This document shows positions 1 through 15,000 of a stretch of 38,080 nucleotides of DNA, in pieces. The notes under the pieces were generated by a model, which worked only from the letters and a program-made list of their open reading frames with translations, made no database searches and was not told the DNA's origin. The stretch spans positions 2,184 through 40,263 of the forward strand of contig JAPLDU010000068.1 in NCBI GenBank assembly GCA_026391255.1, written 5' to 3'. Both the position numbers and the translations under genes were made by a program. Source of the DNA: Bacteroidia bacterium (GTDB lineage: Bacteria > Bacteroidota > Bacteroidia > Bacteroidales > JAPLDU01). Position 1 is the first letter of the stretch, and each line of letters begins with the position of its first letter.

Positions 1-3000
1 ATAGTTAGCATTCTGCCTGATTTTACTGAACATAATTTACTAAATTGTTCATGCATTACAATGAATATTGAATATCCGATATTCAGCAGTATAGGCACCA
101 TTGCATATTATCCTTTCAGCGGAAATGCAGATGATGCCAGCGGAAATGGAAATAATGGCACTGTTTATGGCCCTGTCCTGACATCTGACAGGTTCGGAAT
201 TCCAAACAGCGCTTACCAGTTTAACGGAGGTAATGATTACATTCAGTTCAACGGGCTGAACGTAAATACCAATGTCGGTGGAAAAAACACGGTATCCTTC
301 TGGATGTTCTGGAATGGCAATGAAGGAATGATGCCCATCGGATGGAATAACAATTATGACCTTTATTTTGCAAGCGGTTTGATTGGTTTTAATTCCGGAC
401 AGGGTAATATTATCGGCTGCTCATATTCCGGACTTGCAAATACCTGGGTCAATGTAGTCGCAGTGTTTTTTAACGGAGTGCCAAACACTACCGATAATGA
501 AATTTATATCAATGGTGTAAAGCAGACTCTCTCGGGCGGAGCCTCAAATTATGTTGCAGCTACCAGTACCTTGTTTGCCTCCGGCTGGGGCGCATCCGGT
601 GGTTATAAATTCAATGGGAAAATTGATGAGATACTGGTGTACAACCATGAGCTTTCTCAATATGAAATCGACGAACTCTATAATACCGGAGGTATCAGCT
701 ATCATTATCATTTTAACTGGTCAACAGGTGATACTACCGCATATATTCAGGTTGCTCCGACTGAACCAACTACATATTATCTGACCGTATCTGACGGATT
801 GCAGTCATGTATTGACAGCGTAACAGTCAATACTGAGTCACTCCCTGTCTTTGCATTGACAGATACTATTGTGGTTCCATGCGGAACACATGAATATATG
901 CTTGATGCCGGCGAAGGCTACTCCACCTACCTCTGGAGTACTTCTGAAACAACCCGGAGCATTACCGTAACTTCCAGTGGAAATTATTCCGCGACCGTGA
1001 ATGGCGATAATGGTTGTGCTTCGTCTGCAGTCACTTACGTCAGTATCATTCCATCAATGATCTCTTATGATGAAACCATTTGTGCAGAAAAGAATGCATT
1101 CTTCGGATATTCATTTGTGAATGCATTTGTGAATGATCCTGACCTGATGGCATATTACCCTTTCAACGGTGACCTGAATGACTATTCCGGTCATGGCAAT
1201 AATGGAACAAATAACGGTGTCACATTTAATGCCGACAGATTTTCAGACCCGGGAATGGCCGGCCAGTTTTACGAATCAAATTATTTAATGGTCAATACCA
1301 GCTCTTCTCTGGAAATATCAGGTAATATTAGCCTTGCAGCCTGGATAAACCCCTCATCCTACAGTTCATATAATGGAGGCGGAGGTGGAATGATTGTAAC
1401 TAAACTGGGACAATATTACATGGAACTGGCGGTCACTGGCCAGATCAGGGTGTATTATTACGGACTGAGCAACCCCGGTTATCATTATTCAAATGCTGTT
1501 GTTCCATTAAATACCTGGACTCACGTGGCAACCAGCTGGGATGGCCAGTACGTACGAATTTATATAAACGGTGTGGAAGATATTGCCATACCATTGACCG
1601 GAAGTCTTACCATCTCCGGAAGCCAGCTTGAGATCGGTTCGCACTCCGGAGGATCTTATGATTATGCAGGCAGAATTGATGAAGTGAATATTTTCAGAAG
1701 GGCTTTGACTGCCTCTGAAATAATGCATCTGATGAATGCAGGCGGAAACTACACATACACCTGGTCTGACGGATCAACCACAGCCTCGTTGAATGTTTCA
1801 CCACTGGTAACTACAAACTATTATGTAACCGTAAGCGACGGAGCACAAAGTTGTACCGACAGCATTACCATTAATGTTAATCAGTTACCTGTATTATCTT
1901 TACTGGATACTGTTATTGTATCCTGTGGAAATATAAACTACAATTTATTTGCAGGAGAAGGATATTCTGCATATATGTGGAATACCGGTCAGACAACTTC
2001 ACTGATCAGCGTCGGTTCTTCCGGAAACTATATGGTGACTGTTACAGATAATAATGGTTGTAATGGATCTGATGCTTCTTTTGTCAGTATCATACCGCCA
2101 CTGACTGATCATGATCAGAATGCCTGCTATGGCAGTCAGGCTTTTATCAATTATTTCATATACCAGGATCCGGCGCTGGTGGCTTATTATCCCTTTAATG
2201 GCAATGCCCAGGATATGAGCGGGATGGGACACGACGGCACAGTAAATGGCGCCACATTGGTTACCGACAGATTTGGCAATCCTAACTCTGCCTATTTTTT
2301 CAATGGCTCGGCAAACATTGACCTGGCAAACACCAATAACCTGAATTTCACAGGAGCCTATTCACTTTCAGCCTGGGCAAAATTTGAATCTTACCAGTCA
2401 GATGGGTTGATAGTCGCTAAACATAACTGCGGTTATGTGAATGGATTTTTCCTGGAATCTTATAATGGCGATTTGAGTTATTATGAGGGTTCCGGTTCGA
2501 GGATAGTAACACCCAATCCATACAACGATAATAACTGGCATATGATTACCGGTGTATTTGATGGAACTACCCAATTTCTTTATGTTGATGGTCAGCTTAT
2601 CAATTCTCAGGCTAATACCCCGGTTATTCCTAATTCAGTAGATGTAAAAATAGGCATGGGTACCTGTGCCGGTTTTACCGGAACTATTGATGATGTGTTA
2701 ATCTTCTCACGTGCTTTGTCATCGACTGATGTTTCGAAATTATTTACAGGAACAGGCTCAAATTATTCATATACCTGGTCTGACGGACAAAGCACCGGTA
2801 TTATCAGTGTGAGTCCTGCTGTGACCACTACATATTACGTAACAGTTACTGACGGAACACAGACGTGTAATGACAGTTCGACTGTTCATGTAAGCCAGTT
2901 GCCTCAGTTCGCATTGATAGATACTATATTGTTTCCCTGTGGAAGCACAACAGCACAGATTGATGCAGGCGCGGGTTTCACCTCATACAACTGGAGCAGT

Positions 3001-6000
3001 GGTGAAACAGGACAGGTTCTGAACATTATCGGTACGGGGCTTTACAAAGTCACAGTGACTGATTCAAACGGGTGCAGCAGCAACGACAGTATCAGGGCAA
3101 GCTTTATCAACATGTCCATTCTCCAGCAAGACACGTCCATTTGTCCCGGAACCTCAGTGCAATTATCTACAACCGGAGTTATTCCTTACATTTCCCAGGG
3201 TCAGACAAGTGTTTATGATTATGATAACTTTGAAGGCGGACCCGGAAGCGCTGATGACTGGTTCAGCCGCAACGGCTACGATCCCGATATCACAAACAGT
3301 ACAGCCTATACCGGAAATTACTCACTTCATATGTCTGAACCCTGGGGCGGAAATTTTGAAAATGGCTACCACCTTGACCCCGGCCAGGCTTATGGCTTTT
3401 ACACCGACGATTTCCCATATATGAGCATGGCTTATAAAATACCTTCGGGAACGTTGAACAACATGCTAATTTATGTTAACAATTATGGCTGGCGTTCAGT
3501 TACTATGACACAAGGCGAAACCCCATGCAGCTATCCTAAAGTGGCATCCTGGAATGCTAACGGTAACCTGATGGCCGATGATCTGTGGCATTTCAAAACC
3601 ATCAACCTCCGCGATCAGATGAACACCATTCTCGGAACCGGTAATTATTACATAAGCGCAGTGATCTGGCATACGGGAGGATGTTTACCAGGTCCTTCCG
3701 GTGAATTCTGGATTGATGATTTCAGTATCACCAGCCTGCCTCCTGTTGACCCCGCATCAACCTATTCACTTACCTGGTCAACGGGTGAGACTACTTTGTC
3801 GATTACTGTGACTCCGCAATCTACAGAAACATATTATCTCACAGTCACTGATGGAATTCAAACCTGTACTGACAGTGTGACGGTGAATGTGAATCCGGTT
3901 GTTGAAATCTCCATGCCTGATACGGTTATTGCTGACTGCAGTGAAAATTCAGTTATGTTGAATGCAGGTGAAGGCCATACTTCCTATCTCTGGAATACCG
4001 GCGAAACCACTGAATCAATTTATGCAACTCATACCGGTAAATATTTTGTTACAGTCAGTGACAATATCGGCTGTTCAAAAACTGACAGTACGTTTGTCAG
4101 TGTGGCACATGCTGAAATCGTTGCCGCTGATACTGTGATCTGTACAGGAGGATCGGTTATTCTTTCACTCGATAACCAGACAGTGAACGGTCCTGCTATT
4201 TCCGACTTCACCTATTATGGTACTTTAAACAATCATTTATATTATATGTCAAATTATTCGGCTAACTGGTGGGTTGCCAATGCTGCATGCCAGGCTGCCG
4301 GAGGCCATCTTGTCACCATTTCATCTACGGCAGAAAACAACTATGTTACAAATATTCCCGGTGGTTCAAAATGGTTAGGATTAACTGACCAGGTCACTGT
4401 AGGAGTATGGCAATGGGTAACCGGTGAACCAGTTACCTATACAAATTGGAATTCTGGTGAACCAAATAACCCGGGAGCAGAAGATTATACCCAATCCAAT
4501 GTGAATGGCAATATGTGGAATAATCTCAACGGATACAGTAATCTTCCATTTGTTCTTGAGTTTGACTGGAACCCGCAGATTTCCATACTCTGGTCAACGG
4601 GAGATACAACTTCGTCCATTTCAGTATCGCCATTAGCGACTACCGATTATTCAGTAACAATTACCGATGGTTTAAATACCTGTTCCGATCATCAGATCAT
4701 TACAGTAAATCCTCTTCCCCAGATCACCATAACTTCCGATGGCAATACTAATCCATGTGCCGGCGGACATGCACTTCTTTCGGTAGATGACTCATACCAG
4801 TCGTACCAATGGAAACTGAACGGGAATGATATTTTGAATGCACAAACAAGTATGTATATTGCACAGGAATCCGGAACCTATACCGTTAATGTGCTCACCA
4901 GTTGTGGCTGGGTATTGTCATCAGAAATCAATGTTAACGTAATCGATCCGCTTGCCGGAATAACAGGTACTATAGGCAGTAACAGTCCCGTATGCGAATA
5001 TAATACTTTGTACCTGACTGCTCCGTTTGTTGACGGCGCTACTTACCAATGGACAGGTCCTTCCGGATTTTCTTCCACCGAACAGAACCCATTACTCGAG
5101 AATATTACACTTTCCGGTGAAGGAAACTATAGTGTTGTAATTACATATCTCGGATGCTCTTCTTCACCAATGACAACTTATGTTGAAGTAGATCAACAGT
5201 TGGTTGTTTTTCTTGGTAATGATACCACAATTTTTTCCGGTTCTTCACTTACACTGAATGCAGGGCCAGGCGGGACTTCCTACCTCTGGTCAACCGGAGC
5301 AGGTACCCAATCAATCAGTGTCTCTGCCGCCGGAACTTATTCAGTGACTGTTACAAATGCATGCGGTAGTTTTTACGGTATGATCAATGTATCGGTGATA
5401 AATCCTCCGCAGGTCAGCATTACTCCCACCGACTTCAGCCTGAGTACAGATTATGGCATTTCCACCGGTTCATTTTTTGATATTTTCAATCTGGGTGATG
5501 CATCTCTGAATTTCAATATTCAAAACGTCCCATCGTGGCTGACTTTATCAAATTATTCAGGAATACTGCCGGGTGGAGACTACCTGCCGGTAAATTTTAC
5601 GACCAGCAGTACTCTTACAGGAGGTGATTACTATGCATTGCTTTATGTTTATACAAATGATCCTGGCACTCCGGTGATGTATGTCCAGATTCATCTCACG
5701 GTTTACGAAATGTTGATGTACGTTTCACCGATGAATCTGAATTTCGGCAATGTTGTGAAGAACACCACGGCCACCGCCGATGTATACCTTGTGAATTACG
5801 GCAATATTGATATTGATGTTACCAGTATTTCCACACTGGCTCCTTTTACAGTCGGAAGTTACAACACATTATTACCGGCCGGACAGACAATGCCTGTGGT
5901 CATCAGTTTCACCCCCACTGCAACTTTGATATACAGCAAAACCCTGACTATCAATACCTCGTTCGGCGACTTTAATGTTGGCCTGCAGGGAACCGGCGCT

Positions 6001-9000
6001 AACCCGGCTCCTTCGTGGTCGTTTGCATTTACAAACTATGACTTTGGATATACCGATACTGCAACGGGTGCAACTACCACTCTGGCTATTACAAATACGG
6101 GCAATGTTCCTGTAACCGTAACAAATACAAATTCGACCAGCAGTTATTTCACAATCGGTGAAACCAGCTTTACAATACCCGTAGGCAGCTATCATAATGT
6201 AACACTGGGATTTTACCCGAATGACCTGACCGCTTTCAATGCAGTGCTTTCGTTTACCTCGAACAACTGCGGAGTACAATTAGTGACGGTAACAGGAACC
6301 GGTATGATGGTAACCAGTCCGCCAACCCTGACATTTGTGCCGCAAGCTCCTTTTAATGGTGTAAGCGGTGTGGATCCGACCGTGGGTCCTTCATCCCAGT
6401 ATTTCACATACAAAGTTGTTTATACCGATCCGAACAATTACCCGCCGATGACGGGCTATCCCAGGCTTGCCATTGACAGGAACGGCGACCATGATTTCCT
6501 TGATCCGAATGAAGGTTTCGTTTCCATGTCGGCTGACTCGGCTGATGATGTGAATTACATGAACGGTAAGACTTATACCTTAGTCACCAGCTTCCCTGTA
6601 TCTGCATATCTTGGCTATGAATTTGAAGCATTTAATATTTATGGCGACGCAGCCATTGGCACAGGAACCGAGTATCACAGCGGGCCACTGGTAAGCAATG
6701 ATATGCTCGATTTATACATTTATGCCGATGATATTAATTTCTCCGATGCCACTCCTGCCATTGGCCAGGTTGTAAATATTTCGGCTACTATTCATAATAA
6801 TTCTGATTACCCGGCAGATATGCCGTTTGAAGTTGAATTCTGGAAAGAAGATACCCTGATGGATACGCAGACTGTACCTTCTCTGGGAGCACATACATCT
6901 CTCACCCTGTACACAAACCAGATATTTACATATCCTGAGTTTTATCCGATCAAGGTAGTAATAGATCCTGCCCATGTACTGGATGAAGGAAATATACTCA
7001 ATAACTTTGCAATACGACCATTAATAGCAGGAGAGTTCTCCATCCCGGGAGCTATTGAAATTACTGCAAGCATCAGTCCCCAGGATATATTTTATGTGAC
7101 CGGAACAACTCCTCCTTTGATGCATTACCATGGTCATGCGGCATATGTAGGTTCATTTGATCCAAACACCAATGTCTCCGGCGCTACTGTGAGCATGACA
7201 CTTGCCGAAACCGGAATGGTACTCTGGGGTTATACCAATACTTACGGAGATTTTGATTTCTACTTCTATTCACCTGTTCCTGGTGAAGGTCTGTCACAGA
7301 CTTACCATGTCAGTTCTACCTGTACAGATTATACTCTTACCGGCAATTCTGATACTTTACCCTATTCGATTCATGCATATAATTTACCGCATAAACCCGA
7401 CTTAAATGCCTACCATCCGACAGGTTACGGCTGGGTACCAAATATTTTCTGGACTGATACCTGCATCCTGGTCGGCGAGCCGATTGATGTGTCTGTTTAT
7501 GTATGGAACTCAGGAGATTCGACTGCTTACAATGTGAAATTCTTCGGATATAAAGATGATCCTTCAGATCCGACCTTTGTCTCTTACTATGACAGCCTGG
7601 CTCCGGGTGAGGCAAGATGGGAATATTTCACAGTCACCTTTGATACAGAAGGAGATCATTCCGTGGGAATCTGGGCTGATCCTGACAATACCATAGCCGA
7701 ATGGAACGAAAACAATAACCAGGCAAGCGTTTCAAGGCATATATACAATACCGATGTTGACCTTATACCAAGCAGTTTCTGGATATCATCAACCACACCG
7801 CTTGACGGGCAGAATGTAATAATGGGACTCGGTGTATCAAATACTTTATGTTATATTGCCGGAACTTCCATTGCCAATTTATATGATATTTATGGCAATG
7901 ATACTACTCTGATCGCTTCACTCCCCTACCCTGCACTCGGACCAATGTCCGGAATATCAGAATGGGTGTACAACTACTCATTCCACGGAGCCGGAATACA
8001 TACTATCATGGCAATGGTCGATTACTATGACAATGTCAGTGAAAACAACGAGGATAACAATATAGGTTACTGGACTATCAATGTTCCGGTTCAGATGCCC
8101 GATCTTACATTTACTGCCTACCCGTGGTATCCGCTCGAATATTCACTGGGCGTATCTTCTGCAAACGTCAATGTTGGCGATGAGATCAATTTCACAGCCG
8201 GCATTCAGAATTACGGAAATGGCGATGCTTCCAACTTCTACGTAAGGTTCAAAATTGACAATGTTTTGATTGGCAGCCCTGTATTCGTACCATTCTTAGG
8301 CGCCGGTCAATCCATGACTCTTTATTCTGATCCATGGACCATCACAGATTGCGGTCATAGTCTTGAAGTGGTAATTGATGAGGAGAACCTGGTAGCCGAA
8401 TCAAATGAGAATAACAATTTTGCAGAAAAAACCAATATTGGTGTTGATCTTGCTCCTTCCACACCGGGAGGAAACGGATGGGCCGGATCACCGGTTATTA
8501 TCGGCGATTATGTATGGAATAATGGCGCTTTTACAGCCGATTCGATACCTGTGTACTATTATTGTACAAACTGCGATCCGAACAACAATCACCTGCTGCT
8601 TGGTGTCGATGTAATACCGAATGTTCCGGCCAGTTCATATTCCTATTCCCATATTATCTCAACATTCAATCAGCCTGGCACTTACCAGATATACGCATAT
8701 GTTGATACCACAAGGTATTGTGAATTGACCAATACAAACAATACCGCCTGGGGTTGGGTATATATCTGGACTGAAAGACCTGACCTGGTAGTTTATTCTT
8801 ATATGGTTTCCCCAACCGAACTGAATCCTGATCCGGGAGAATCCATCAATATTTATTCTTCGTTCGAGAACAACTCCAATATTTCAGCCGGCCCGTTTAA
8901 GGTTCAGTTCCTGATGGACAGCAATCCGCTTGGCGACCTGGTTCAGATTCCCGGCATGTATGCTCACCAGGATACTACGGTGGCATGCACCCAGTCATGG

Positions 9001-12000
9001 TCATCAACGGTCATTGGCCCTCATATCATCAGGGTGGTGCTTGATGTCGACAATGAGGTGATTGAAAGTGATGAATCAAATAATATGGCAAGCCGTGCAG
9101 TCATTGTTGGTGATGCACCCGATATGAAGTTTGCGAATGTTGACCCGCTGGTCATTTCCGATTACATTCCCGCTGTGGGTGAATGGGTAACCATTACCGC
9201 TCATATCAAGGACATTGGCGGCGCCGGCGGGAATGCAAATGCCAGGTTCTATTATATCAACGGAACCGACAGTACGCTGATCGTTACTGATAATTTCAAT
9301 CTTAGTGATCACGATTCATTGTATATAACAATTCCATGGCAGACCACCAGTAATTTTGGTAAAATAGCCTGTGTGATAGGTAATTGTGTACCAATGGAAT
9401 TCAATCTCTTCAATAATTCGGCTGATTTACTGTTCGGCGCTCCCAATATCACTCTTACTGCCCAGCTTGTGAGCTCTTCACTGGATATATGCAGCGGCAG
9501 TTCGTCACAACTGATGGTCATTGCATCAGGAGGATCAGGTAATTACACTGTAACCTGGACTTCTGACCCCGAAGGGCTTAATTATACCGGTGCAACATTA
9601 GTTGTTTCACCTGTACAAACGACCATTTATACTGCATCAGTGACTGATGGTTACTCCACTCTCCTGCTTTCTGCCACGGTTCATGTAACAGAAACTTTAC
9701 CGGCTGAATTAAATGGTCTGAATGTAATTTATTGCATTAACGGCGCACCATCAGTTCTTAATGGAATACCTGATGGAGGAGTATTTTCAGGCGACGGTAT
9801 GGACGGAAGTACTTTTTATCCTCAGGCTGCAGGTATCGGTGAGCATCTTATCACTTATACCTATATGGCAACTTCAGGATGCATCAGTACTGCAACTGCA
9901 ATAACCACTGTTCTTGATCTGCCACATGTTACTTTAAATATCCAGAATGTAAGCTGTAATGGTGGAAATAATGGTGCAATTTATCCTGTGGTAACCAATG
10001 TTCCGGGAAACCCTGAATTTAATTGGTCAAACGGTGAATCCGGCAATAATGTTACTGATCTTAGCGCTGGTACTTATTATTTAATAGTAAGTTTTGAAGG
10101 AATGTGCAGCGTGGGTGCATCGGCAGAAATTACAGAACCTGATCAGCTATCATGCGGAATTAACATTACATATCCTGAATTGACTCAAGGTTATTTTGGC
10201 ACACTCGAGTCATGGGTTTCCGGTGGAGTATCTCCTTATACCTATCTCTGGTCCGGCGGTGAAACAACATCCAATGAGACAAATCTTGCAAGCGGGTATT
10301 ATTCACTGACCATTACCGATGCCAATGGATGCAGTTGCATATCGTATTTTAATGCAACAGTAAGTTATCCTCCCGAAATAGTGGTAAGCCCCGAATCCAT
10401 CAGCGTTAGTGTGAGTCAGGGCTCAACCGGCTCTGCAATGCTGCATATCAGCAATACCGGCAGTGATGACCTCCTGTTCAGTATCAGCGATTTGCCCACA
10501 TGGCTTACCCTTTCACTGACATCCGGCATGATTTCAAATGGCAGCACACAGGATATCAATTTTACATTCAGCAATACATTACCCGGTGGATCTTATTCAG
10601 CCCATCTGCATATTCATTCAAACGATCCCTTAAATCCGGTAATCGACTTTCCTGTTTATTTAACAGTTTTCGGGGCATCCATGTATGTTAATCCTACCAC
10701 CATTGACTTTGGCGGAGTAGTTAAAAACACCACTGCCACCAATTATGTGAACCTGGTGAACAATGGAAACCTCGATATTAACATAAACAGTATTACCGCA
10801 CAAGCGCCATACTCTGTAGGATCATATATTCCGGTATTACCTGCAGGACAATCAATCCAGGTAGCAGTTAATTTCAGCCCCACTGCAACTGTTTTCTATA
10901 ATAAGGTGATGAACATCAATACCTCATTTGGAAACTTTGTTGTTAACCTTCATGGAGTCGGAGTAAACCCGGCACCCGCCTGGACATTCTCGTTTACCGA
11001 CTATGATTACGGATTTACGGATACAGCAACAGGAGCAACTGTCGGATTAGTGATTACCAATACTGGCAATGTACCTGTTTTAGTGACTAATATTGTTTCT
11101 TCCAACCCGCATTTCAGCGTAACGGAAAACTCATTCAACCTGCCGGTCAACAGTTCACACACTCTCCAGATTGCTTTCAATCCGGATGAGTTAATATCTT
11201 ATGTCGGCTTGTTATCCATCAGTTCAAACAATTGCGGTAACCAGGCAATTCATCTCAATGGTTATGGAATGATGGTGACCACACCGCCACAACTGACCTA
11301 TGAGGAAGTGACTCCTTTCAACGGAGTGAATGGCGTTGACCCGGCTGTCGGGCCGACTTCTGCTTACTTCACATACAAAGTGGTCTATACTGATCCGGAC
11401 AACTATCCGCCATTCCCGGGTTTCCCGAAGATAGGCATTGACCGCAACGGCGACGGTGATTTCCTCGATCCGGAAGAAGGATGGGTAACTATGTCGCCTG
11501 AAGACCCGGGTGATCTGAATTATGCCGATGGTAAAACTTATGTATTCAACACTCAGTTTCCTTTGCCATTCTACTACGGATATAGTTTCCGGGCTTTCAA
11601 CATTTACGGAAATGCTGCTATCGGTGAAGGAACCAATTATCATGGAGGACCATTGGTGAGCAATGACATGCTTGACCTGTCAATTTATGCCAACGACATT
11701 AACTTTTCAAATCCTCATCCGGCATTAGGCCAGGAAATCACTATCTGGGCCACCATTCATAATACCAGCGATTATCCTGCCGATCAGCCATTTGAAGTTC
11801 AATTCTGGAAAGAAGACACCCTGATGGGAACTCAGACGGTGAATTCTCTTGATGCTCATACAGATTTAACCCTGAGTATGAACGAGACTTTCACATACGC
11901 CGAATTTTACCCGATCAAGGTAATTGTGGATGCCACCAATGTAATCGCTGAAGACAACGAACTGAATAATTTTGCCATCAGGCCAATCATAGCCGGCGAG

Positions 12001-15000
12001 TTCTCAGTTCCAGGTTCCATCTCTGTTACAGCAAGCATAAGCCCCGGTTTGATTATAGTGCCTCCATACGGTGATATGCCACTCATGCATTACCACGGAC
12101 ATGCCGATTATGTAGGTGCGTTTGACCCTGCAACACAGGTTTCAGGCGCCGAGGTAACGTTTGTTGCAGATGCAATCGTACCCTATACTACGACCACCTT
12201 TACCAATTCCAACGGTGATTTCGATTTCTATTTTGTAAGCCTAGCTCCTCCGCAGGGTGATACTGCTTTCTATCATGCACATTCTACGGTAACAGACTAT
12301 ACCCTGACATCCACTTCGGGATATGTTATGTGGGAAGTGATCAATCCAACACCACCCCCGCCACCACCCCCGCCACCACCTCTGCCTAAATTACCTGACC
12401 TGAATTGCTGGCATTGGGATGTTGGATGCGGCTGCTGGGTTCAGAATATTTTATGGGCAGATTCCTGCATCATGACAGGCGAGCCCATTGATGTAACAGT
12501 TTGGGTAACAAACACCGGCGATTCGACCGCATATAATGTCAAATTCTACGGATTCAAAGACGGGTACCCTGACACTACCTTTGTTGCATATTATGATTCT
12601 CTTGCTCCCGGTTATACCAGGACAGAATACTTCACTGTAACATTCGATACACCCGGTGAACATTATGTCGGAATCTGGGCCGACCCCGACAATCATATTG
12701 TGGAATGGGCCAAATGGAATAATATTGCTATCCTTGGCCGTCATATCTATGAACATACCTCAGACCTAGTGCCATCTAACCTATGGGCATCAGACGGGGC
12801 TCCCATGGAAGGCCAGGATGTACTGTTTGGATTAAGTGTGTCAAATATCCTGTGCGATATGACAGGACCTTCCACAGCATTTCTGTATGATGCTTTCAAT
12901 GGCGATACCACACTGATGGGTGCTTTGGATTACCCGGGTGTACCTGGTATGGGAAGCGAATATTCATGGAGCGTCAATTATGCTTTTAGCGGAGTGGGTC
13001 TTCATACCATTATTGCGGTTGTTGATGCACTGAATGCTGTGGCGGAAGAGAATGAATACAATAATACAGGATATTGGACTATTAATGTTTTACCCTATGT
13101 ACCTGATCTCGCATTTTATTTCCAGCCATATCATTTCCCGCTACAGGTTTCATCTTCAGATGCAAGCCCGGGCGACCAGATCAACTTTACCGCAGATATC
13201 ATTAACGATGGTACAGGTGTGGCAGAAAACTTCTTTGTTACTTTCAAAATTGATGATACAATTGTTGGTGATCCGGTATTTGTACCTATTTTAAATCCAG
13301 GTGAAGTAATGACTGTTACTTCGGATATCTGGACGTTGACCCCATGTCATCATATTCTGACGGTTGTTCTTGATGAAGCTAATAATGTACAGGAATCCAA
13401 TGAAAATAACAACATTTTAAGCAGGACTGATATTGGAGTTGATAATGCCATTTCACCTCCGGGTGGTGGCGGCTGGCCAAATACTACCATTCTGGTTGGC
13501 AGTTATATCTATAATTATGGCACATTTAATACTGATTCAATGACTGTGTCTTATTACTGTCTCAACTGCGGTCCCGATGAAGTATTTATGGGTAGTGATG
13601 TTGTTCCTGTTGTACCTGCCGGAGGATTTACCTTTTCCTACATTCTGGCTTCATTCCCTGATCCAGGCACATATTTTATAAAAGCATATGTTGACTCAAC
13701 AAAATATTGCGAAACATTAAATTCCAACAATGTAGCTTACGGGGAAGTAAACATCCTGACTGAATTGCCCAACCTCCTGATCCATTCCTCAGACATTTCC
13801 CCGACAGAGTTGAATCCTGACCCCAATGAATCTATTCAGTTGTACTCGTCAATGCATAATACCAGCAATGTGTCATCCGGGCCGTTTAAGGTTCTCTTTG
13901 AGGTTGACAGTAACCCCGTCGGTGATACTATTCTTGTCCCTGATCTCGGACCACACATGGCAACTACTGTAGCCTGCAGTGACTCCTGGTCATCTCCGCT
14001 TATCGGGCCACATATTGTCAGGGTGTTTGTTGATGTGACAAACATGGTTGCTGAAACCGATGAACTCGACAACGAAGCCAGCCGTGCAGTGATTGTCGGT
14101 GATGCGCCGGATATGAAGTTCTCAATAGTTGACGGGCTTGTTATGACAGATATGTCTCCTGCACTGGGTCAATGGCTTACTCTAACTGCCCATATAAAAA
14201 ATATCGGAGGCGCTAGTGGCAGTGCAAATGCCAGTTTCTACCTGGTTAACGGAACAGATACTTCACTGCTCCAGGTTCAGCCGTTTGATTGCCATCATCA
14301 CGATTCTATTTACGTGACCATCCCATGGCAGGCAACAACAACTTACGGCAAGATTCTGTGTGTCATCAGCGATTGTACCCCGATGGAGTTCAACCTCTAC
14401 AATAATACAGACGAATTGATCTTCGGAACTCCCGGATCAGAACTGCAGGCCGCTATTCATGCTTCAGTTGTGAACCTCTGTGCAGGATATTCAAGCCAGT
14501 TATTGGCCACCTATTCAGGCGGTTCCGGTATTTATACTGTAACCTGGACATCTCAGCCGGAAGGTCTGAACTATACAGGTGATGCGCTGGTGGTAACACC
14601 TTCAGTTACTACGACCTACACTGCTACTGTTTCTGATGGATATTCCACTGTTGTTCTATCGGTGACGATTCAGGTTACAACTATTGCCAATGTAGACTTT
14701 ACCGGCCTTGACCAGTTATACTGCATCAACAGTTCTCCTGTTGTTCTGACAGGAACCCCTGATGGCGGGTATTTCAGCGGTGATGGAATTATTGACAATA
14801 TTTTTGATCCATCGGCTGCGGGTGTCGGTCCACATGAAATTACCTATACATACACATCAACTGAGGGTTGTTCAGGTTCGGTAACAAAACTCACTGAAGT
14901 AATGTCTCTTCCTGAGTCACACCTGAGTATTCAGCCGGTTTCGTGTTATGGAGCCAATGATGGTAGCGTTTTTGTAGTGGTTAATGGTAGTGACCTGATA

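Noticed and set aside
11224-11643. 139-codon antisense frame, and a similar one at 5872-6279
   Set aside because: Both lie fully inside the adhesin frame, opposite its conserved duplicated blocks, and their products look like random translation.
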